Source of the DNA: Saprospiraceae bacterium
GTDB lineage: Bacteria; Bacteroidota; Bacteroidia; Chitinophagales; Saprospiraceae
Direction of reading: 5' to 3'
DNA length: 54,313 nucleotides
Assembly: GCA_016787285.1 (NCBI GenBank)
Contig: JAEUUV010000190.1
Coordinates: forward strand, 1 to 54,313
Under the pieces are notes generated by a model. The model was given only the letters and a program-made list of their open reading frames with translations. It did not search any database and was not told the DNA's origin. The stretch's first letter is position 1, and every line of letters begins with the position of its first letter. Position numbers and translations under genes: made by a program. Positions 50,037 to 54,313 of this stretch are shown here, in pieces.

Positions 50037-51005
50037 ATGAAAAAGAACCTGTTTTATCTGCTGGGAAGCGCCGGGATGCTTATCGGGGTGATTTTGCTGT
50101 TCGCCCATTGCGAAACCGACGCCTCCGAAATGGCCCAACTCAACGCTGCGGCTGAAATCTCCGCCGACCGCGATCTGGCCGGCAAACCAGCCAAAGACCT
50201 GTGCCTGTGCGTAGCCAACCAATACCCCTGGGAAGACCTTTCCGAGGCTGAAAAAGCCGCAATTCTGTACATGCGCGAAGAAGAAAAACTCGCGCTCGAC
50301 GTGTACAAAGCCTTCGAAAACAAGTGGAACGCGCGCATTTTTTCCAATATTTCCGAAGCCGAACAGCGCCACGCCGACGCCGTACTTTGCCTCATCAAAA
50401 AATACGGTCTGACCGATCCGGTGGGGAACAACGCTGCGGGCGTATTTCAAAATGCCACCCTCCAGGCGCTGTATCAGAGTCTGATGGCCGAGGGCGCGAA
50501 AACGCTGCCGGCAGCACTGACGGTAGGCGCCAAAATCGAAGACGTGGATATTTACGACCTGATTCAGGCCAAACCCAAGGTGGATAACGCCGATGTACGC
50601 GCCGTTTTTGAAGAACTCGAACGCGGCTCGCGCAACCACCTGCGCGCCTTCGTGAAAAACCTTGCCAACGCCGACGTCACCTACAAACCGGAGTTCATCA
50701 GCCTGGAAATGTTCGAGTCCATCATCGCCGGGTCGCGCGAAAAAGGCGGCGCCCTGTGCGGCACGACTTGCCCGAACCCCGGAGGCAAGGCTTGCCCGGG
50801 CGGTGGCCAAAAGGGTGGAAAAGCCTGCAACGGTGCAGGATCGAACAACGGTAAAACCTGCCCGAACAGCGGCAAAGCCTGCACCGGAAACGGCCCGAAC
50901 GGAAACGACGGAAACTGTACCGGCGACGGCCCCAAAGGCAAGGGCCCGAACGGGAACGGCGGTAACGGGAACGGCCCCAAGGGTAACGGAAACGGCGGCA
51001 ACTAA
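50037..51005 (+). CDS. DUF2202 lipoprotein with Gly/Asn/Cys-rich tail
   Basis: A 322-residue protein. The N-terminus is a lipoprotein signal (GVILLFAHC, acylated Cys about residue 25). Residues about 58-215 match DUF2202, a ferritin-like four-helix fold: EKAAILYMREEEKLALDVYKAFENKW, ISEAEQRHADAVLCLIKKYGL, and FEELERGSRNHLRAFVKNL. Its Glu and His residues are in positions that could bind metal. Residues about 240-322 are a low-complexity tail with seven cysteines at short spacing, then KGxGPNGNGG repeats without Cys. The tail may be a disordered metal-binding or surface-exposed region. An ECF sigma gene and a membrane protein follow, suggesting one stress regulon. Confidence 0.85.
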   Translation: MKKNLFYLLGSAGMLIGVILLFAHCETDASEMAQLNAAAEISADRDLAGKPAKDLCLCVANQYPWEDLSEAEKAAILYMREEEKLALDVYKAFENKWNARIFSNISEAEQRHADAVLCLIKKYGLTDPVGNNAAGVFQNATLQALYQSLMAEGAKTLPAALTVGAKIEDVDIYDLIQAKPKVDNADVRAVFEELERGSRNHLRAFVKNLANADVTYKPEFISLEMFESIIAGSREKGGALCGTTCPNPGGKACPGGGQKGGKACNGAGSNNGKTCPNSGKACTGNGPNGNDGNCTGDGPKGKGPNGNGGNGNGPKGNGNGGN

Positions 51006-51048
51006 CCTGCTCGATCACTCCCCGAAGGCTCGACAAAACTGAACATGT

Positions 51049-51097
51049 TTCCCGCAGCGGCAGCCCGAAGTCCGTACTTTTGGCCCCGCTGCGGGAA
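51049..51097 (+). promoter_or_regulatory. -7 promoter element enclosed in a 12-bp inverted repeat
   Basis: TTCCCGCAGCGG (51049-51060) and CCGCTGCGGGAA (51086-51097) are perfect inverted arms. The -7 element TACTTTTG (51075-51082) lies in the 25-base loop. The sigma-factor ATG is at 51133. The hairpin could also serve as the 3' end of the DUF2202 transcript. Confidence 0.6.
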
Positions 51098-51132
51098 TTT
51101 TTCAGGTACCCGGCACCACAAACAAAAACGGT

Positions 51133-51708
51133 ATGATCACCCCCAAGTCTGTCTGCGACGAATTAAGCGATCTGGAAATTATCCGGAAAGCGCTGGTGGC
51201 GGTGGACTATTTTTCGTGCCTGTACGACCGTTACGAAAAACAACTGCTGCGCTACGTCAGGCGCGTGGCCTTTGCCACTGACGACGAGGCTGCCGACATT
51301 CTGCAGGACGCGTTCATCAAAATCTGGCGCAACCTCCACGCATACGACCCGAACCTGAAACTGAGCAGCTGGATGTACCGCATCGTACACAACGAGGCGA
51401 TTTCGTTTGTCCGACACAAAAAATCGTTCGGAAAAGACCTGCGTGTGACCTGGGACGAGCATCTGCTTGCCGACAAGCCGGATGATACCGACCCCGATGC
51501 TGCCGACCTGCTGGAGTATCGCGACAAACTGACCCACCGGACATTGGCGCTGCTGCCCGAGCCATACCGCGAGGTGCTGGTGCTGAAGTTTCTGGAAAAC
51601 ATGGGCTACGAGGAAATCTCCGACATTTTGAAAATTCCGGAAGGCACGGTGGCCACACGTATCAACCGGGCCAAAAAGGCCTTCCGAAAAATTATGAACC
51701 ACCCCTGA
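51133..51708 (+). CDS. RNA polymerase sigma factor, ECF type
   Basis: A 191-residue sigma-70 family factor. Region 2 is YDRYEKQLLRYVRRVAFATDDEAADILQDAFIKIWRNLHAYDPNLKLSSWMYRIVHNEAISFVR. Region 4 is LTHRTLALLPEPYREVLVLKFLENMGYEEISDILKIPEGTVATRINRAKKAFRKIM. The two are well separated by an acidic linker (ADKPDDTDPDAADLLEYRD). The ATG at 51133 follows the -7 element by 50 bases. The gene for a membrane protein starts 18 bp downstream and may encode its regulator. The DUF2202 gene upstream may be a target or member of the same unit. Confidence 0.93.
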   Translation: MITPKSVCDELSDLEIIRKALVAVDYFSCLYDRYEKQLLRYVRRVAFATDDEAADILQDAFIKIWRNLHAYDPNLKLSSWMYRIVHNEAISFVRHKKSFGKDLRVTWDEHLLADKPDDTDPDAADLLEYRDKLTHRTLALLPEPYREVLVLKFLENMGYEEISDILKIPEGTVATRINRAKKAFRKIMNHP

Positions 51709-51726
51709 AAAACACCCTGCACGGTT

Positions 51727-52452
51727 ATGAAACGCTCGGAACAACTCATCCACACGATTCGGGAACAGGGCATCAAGCCCGTACCGAAGCGGTATTATAT
51801 CCTGAAAAACGCCCTCCTGTGGGGCGGTTTCGCTGCAGCCGTTTTGCTGGGCGCGCTGGCGTTTTCGGTCATTCTGTTCAGCATCCAGCAAACAGATTTC
51901 GACCTGCTGAGCCATGCCACGCACTCCAAACCCGAGTTTTTCCTCAGCATCCTGCCGTTCTTCTGGCTGGCAGTGCTGGCGGTATTTTTGGTGCTGGCCA
52001 TGTCAAGTTTCCGCAATGCTCCACGTGGTTACAAAATACCGGGATCACGGCTTGTCGTTTTTTGTACGGCGCTGAGCATCCTCGCAGGCACGGCGTTTTT
52101 TCTGGCCGGCGGCGCCCAACGGCTCGAACACACCTTCGGCATACACGTCAGCCTGTACGAGAGTATGCAGGAAAAGAAAATCCGCCTGTGGTCCATGCCG
52201 CACGAGGGGTACCTGTCCGGCGAAATTTTGTCGGTGAAGGGCGAGACATTCACGCTTCGGGATTTTCACCAAAAAACCTGGACAATCCGCTTCGCAGACG
52301 CTTTTTACCCGCCGATGGTGCAAATCGAGCCGGGCGAACAGGTGAAAATGACCGGGAAAATGACCAGTGGTGATGCCTTCAACGCTGAACAGATTCGTCC
52401 CTGGGGCGGCATGGGGCAACACCGCGGAAATGGGCCGGGGCGTCGGGATTAG
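51727..52452 (+). CDS. Membrane protein with three helices and a soluble C-terminus, possible sigma regulator
   Basis: A 241-residue protein I do not recognise. A short basic cytosolic N-terminus (KRSEQLIHTIREQGIKPVPKRYYILKN) is followed by hydrophobic segments at about 35-56, 78-98 and 114-130. The C-terminal 105 residues form a strand-rich domain (GYLSGEILSVKGETFTLRDFHQKTWTIRFADAFYPPMVQIEPGEQVKMTG) that resembles an OB- or NfeD-like beta fold. Position directly behind an ECF sigma gene suggests an anti-sigma or signal role, but no canonical anti-sigma domain is seen. Its stop overlaps that of the convergent mannosyltransferase gene by 4 bp. Confidence 0.72.
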   Translation: MKRSEQLIHTIREQGIKPVPKRYYILKNALLWGGFAAAVLLGALAFSVILFSIQQTDFDLLSHATHSKPEFFLSILPFFWLAVLAVFLVLAMSSFRNAPRGYKIPGSRLVVFCTALSILAGTAFFLAGGAQRLEHTFGIHVSLYESMQEKKIRLWSMPHEGYLSGEILSVKGETFTLRDFHQKTWTIRFADAFYPPMVQIEPGEQVKMTGKMTSGDAFNAEQIRPWGGMGQHRGNGPGRRD

Positions 52453-54092
52453 CGACGTTCCCGGCTATCGCGCTCGTACCGGTACACGCTCCAGATTTTC
52501 GAGCGGCTCTGCCAGTCGTTCAGGTTGAACTGCAAAATCCAGTCGGGGAAGTAGGTGTAGATGCGCTCCGTGCGCAGGCCCGGCAGGGTATCGGGCAGGG
52601 TCAGTTTCGGCGACAGGATCAGCCGGGTCGGCGCCGGCTCCGACAGCAATGTGCCGGACTGAAACTTGCCGACAACGCGGTTTTCCACCTGCGGGGAGCA
52701 GTAAAAATAGATCGGCAGGCCCACACTTTCGTACAGGCATTTTTCCCGGGAAAATACTAAAACCGTACCGGGCTGTGTTGCTGCGTAGTCATACAAAAAG
52801 CGGTAATACGGCGCCGAATCCTGTGCTGCGAGCAGGTTGCGCAAGGGAAGCAGCAGAAAATTCAGGCCCAGTGCAACAGGCCAGATGATCCGGACCGAAC
52901 GCATGACCCAGGCCGGAATGCTCCCCAAAGTGAACCAGACTCCCAGCCCCTGCACGGCCAGTACCAGCACGGGTACCAGCATGGGGTACAGAAACCGCAG
53001 TTCCTTGTGCCCCACCGCCATATGCGCCAGCAAAAACGGTACGAGGCACCAGACCAACGCACTTGTTCGCTCGTGCCACAGCCCAACGCCCAGCAAGGTC
53101 AGCAGCACAAGGCTCACCGGAGGCACCGCCGTCAGCAGCGTTTCCACCGGGTAATACCACCAGGGAGATGTGCCCCAGCCGGCGGCGGCATCCTGCACGA
53201 TGTTGGCGTAAAAGTAGTTGAAAGCCGTGAAAACCGGCTCGCCGTATAGCCAGGCATCGGCCGAAATACCCAGGACTGTTGCAAGCGCTCCGCCAAACAA
53301 AAGTGCCGCAAGGCTTGTCCACAGCGGAGTCATTGTCCGTGTATCAGGCTTGCGTGAAGGCTCATCCGACGAGTTTGTCGTCGGATGAATGCGTAGCCGC
53401 TCTGTGTAGTCCTTGTCCCGATTGGCTACGCACTCGTCCGACGACAAATTCGTCGGACGAGGTTCACCCCCCCGGGGGGGGATGAGCCGCCACAGCCACC
53501 ACGCACCCAGCCCTGCGAGGGCAAAACCCATCTGAAAACGAAAGAAAAACGAGAGGGCAAGCAGGAAGCCGGTCGCGACGAGTTGTAGCACGCTGTTCCT
53601 GCCTTTTTCCGCAGTCAGCAGCAACAACAACCCGAAGCCAAAACTCAGTCCCGCCCAGTTTTCCGAAGAAAAACGCACCGACAGGTAGGGAACAAACCAC
53701 GAGAGCACAGCGGCAAGCCGGAGCCAAATGCCGGAATTCGGGTGCTCGGACGCTATGTATTTTGCCCACAAAAAAAACAGCCACAGGCACAGCCAACCCG
53801 ACAACAGCCGCAGCAAAAACGCCTGATCGAACGGGCTGCTTATGCCTGCCGCCTCGCAGAGACGGATCGCGCCGAAAGCCAGCATCGGTTGCAAGCCAGG
53901 GCGTATTTGTGCTTCAAATTCCCAAGGCAGACCGTCAACAGGCGTACGACCAAGGCGGTAATTGGCAAATTCGAGGATTTGGAAATGCTCGTCCGGGTGG
54001 TGGTAGCCCTCGCTGCGCCAGGCCGTGAGGGCGTAGAGAGCCATGCCGATCAGGAACAGCAAACGGGGAGAACGAGTGGCTGGAAAACGCAT
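52449..54092 (-). CDS. Alg9/PIG-B-like mannosyltransferase (GT22 family) carrying an in-frame palindromic insertion
   Basis: A 547-residue polytopic glycosyltransferase. The N-terminal loop motif EGYHHPDEHFQILEF carries the conserved acidic residues of GT22 enzymes, and GHKELRFLYPMLVPV is the second signature. Ten or more hydrophobic helices are visible. GT22 enzymes use polyprenyl-phosphate sugars; the bacterial substrate here is unknown. Residues about 211-246 (TNLSSDECVA, then HPTTNSSDEPS) are hydrophilic, unlike the rest. They are encoded by a palindromic repeat also found between genes at 37213. The insertion falls in a loop between helices and keeps the frame. A C7G8 run (53467-53481) adjoins it. 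A variant -7 element lies at 54119-54126. Confidence 0.87.
   Translation of the reverse strand: MRFPATRSPRLLFLIGMALYALTAWRSEGYHHPDEHFQILEFANYRLGRTPVDGLPWEFEAQIRPGLQPMLAFGAIRLCEAAGISSPFDQAFLLRLLSGWLCLWLFFLWAKYIASEHPNSGIWLRLAAVLSWFVPYLSVRFSSENWAGLSFGFGLLLLLTAEKGRNSVLQLVATGFLLALSFFFRFQMGFALAGLGAWWLWRLIPPRGGEPRPTNLSSDECVANRDKDYTERLRIHPTTNSSDEPSRKPDTRTMTPLWTSLAALLFGGALATVLGISADAWLYGEPVFTAFNYFYANIVQDAAAGWGTSPWWYYPVETLLTAVPPVSLVLLTLLGVGLWHERTSALVWCLVPFLLAHMAVGHKELRFLYPMLVPVLVLAVQGLGVWFTLGSIPAWVMRSVRIIWPVALGLNFLLLPLRNLLAAQDSAPYYRFLYDYAATQPGTVLVFSREKCLYESVGLPIYFYCSPQVENRVVGKFQSGTLLSEPAPTRLILSPKLTLPDTLPGLRTERIYTYFPDWILQFNLNDWQSRSKIWSVYRYERDSRERR
53366..53456. repeat. Palindromic GTCGGACGA-family element inside the mannosyltransferase gene
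   Basis: Two 33-bp arms (53366-53398 and 53424-53456) are inverted copies differing at about three positions, around a 25-bp loop. Each arm is itself a hairpin: TCATCCGACGA-GTTTG-TCGTCGGATGA on the left and TCGTCCGACGA-CAAAT-TCGTCGGACGA on the right. The order of words matches the intergenic copy at 37213-37314. Confidence 0.88.
53467..53481. repeat. C7G8 homopolymer pair in coding DNA
   Basis: Seven C followed by eight G lie within the mannosyltransferase reading frame, ten bases from the palindromic insertion. Homopolymer runs of this length can slip during replication. Confidence 0.8.
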
Positions 54093-54118
54093 GGGCCTTG
54101 TGGCAGATATTTGTGGTG

Positions 54119-54126
54119 CGAAGGTA
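54119..54126 (-). promoter_or_regulatory. Variant -7 element for the mannosyltransferase gene
   Basis: On the minus strand the bases read TACCTTCG, 26 bases before the ATG at 54092. Confidence 0.35.
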
Positions 54127-54141
54127 TCAGATTCGCGACAC

Positions 54142-54174
54142 AGACCTTCCAGGTCTTCGAGACCTGGAAGGTCT
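54142..54174. repeat. Perfect 15-bp palindrome touching the cyclase stop codon
   Basis: AGACCTTCCAGGTCT (54142-54156) pairs with its exact complement (54160-54174) around TCG. The cyclase stop (complement of 54173-54175) overlaps the outer two bases. It shares the CCTTCCAGGT core with the palindrome at the dabA stop (32234-32266). Confidence 0.85.
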
Positions 54175-54313
54175 ATTTTGCTGATAGCGATCTGTTTTCG
54201 AGAAAGTACATATCAATTTCCCCTTTGTTTTTGGCGGAAATTTTTCCCCGGTATTCGCAATCGAACTCTTTTTTCAGGAGTGTGTAGGTAGCGCCGCTGA
54301 TGTTGATCCTGCC
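54173..54313 (-). CDS. Class III adenylate/guanylate cyclase, C-terminal fragment
   Basis: Only the last 46 codons and stop are in the window; the 5' part lies beyond 54313. The visible end, GRINISGATYTLLKKEF followed by CEYRGKISAKNKGEIDMYFLEN, is the highly characteristic C-terminus of class III nucleotide cyclases (end of the catalytic fold) common in Bacteroidota. The Asn-x-x-Ser region near the start (INISGATY) contributes to the active site in this class. The catalytic metal-binding aspartates are outside the window, so activity cannot be judged. The frame has no ATG at its left edge because it is cut by the window. Confidence 0.85.
   Translation of the reverse strand, partial: GRINISGATYTLLKKEFDCEYRGKISAKNKGEIDMYFLENRSLSAK

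Overview
The window is about 54 kb of a GC-rich Bacteroidota chromosome (roughly 57-58% GC by eye), most likely Saprospiria or a relative. The evidence is two secreted enzymes with C-terminal type IX secretion (T9SS) sorting domains, a PorP/SprF protein followed by a TPR/PD40/OmpA protein, a fused SecDF, no clear Shine-Dalgarno sequences, and Bacteroidota-type -7 promoter elements (TAnnTTTG) in front of many genes. No rRNA, tRNA, integrase or transposase gene was recognised. Gene density is high and most intergenic DNA is made of short repeats and palindromes.

Layout. 1-398: the N-terminus of a type III-like DNA methyltransferase, leaving the window. 728-3143: a secreted M1 aminopeptidase and an OsmC protein. 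3149-8881 (minus): a co-oriented block of two Uma2-family proteins around a 1459-residue TIR-CHAT-NTPase-TPR protein, the best candidate here for an undescribed defence or cell-suicide system. 8958-11686: a PqqB-like metallo-hydrolase lipoprotein, an FAD monooxygenase and a small hypothetical. 12124-13955: a BtaA/BtaB pair predicted to make betaine lipids. 14013-18900 (minus): a Kef-type antiporter with a C-terminal stress domain, an AT-rich orphan gene, truB and a secreted M19 dipeptidase. 19073-22159 (minus): secDF. 22752-27909: pirin, a chromate-type transporter, then an operon of ArsR-rhodanese, MFS, OsmC and methyltransferase.

27914-34173 is an inorganic-carbon module: a lipoprotein beta-carbonic anhydrase, divergent from a DUF2490 outer-membrane protein, DabA and DabB. 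The zinc-site residues of DabA are all in place. 35430-40544: gamma-glutamyltransferase, PorP/SprF and an OmpA/PD40 protein. 41256-42813: a sigma factor and its probable anti-sigma/TPR partner. 42968-47306 is a second defence block, an MmeI-like single-chain restriction-modification enzyme and an AAA ATPase with a DUF234-type nuclease-like tail. The ATPase runs antisense into the 3' end of pyrD. 48418-54313: a T9SS-exported esterase, a DUF2202 lipoprotein with a Gly/Cys-rich tail, an ECF sigma factor with a membrane protein, an Alg9-like mannosyltransferase, and the C-terminus of a class III nucleotide cyclase.

Repeats are the other main theme. Arrays with 7-, 8- and 15-bp periods, and several palindrome families, lie between genes and often touch or contain stop codons. 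Two have entered genes: a 7-bp array in the M19 dipeptidase (a possible frameshift switch) and a palindrome of about 91 bp in frame in the mannosyltransferase. Coordinates and residue positions were read by hand; family assignments rest on motif recognition without database searches.
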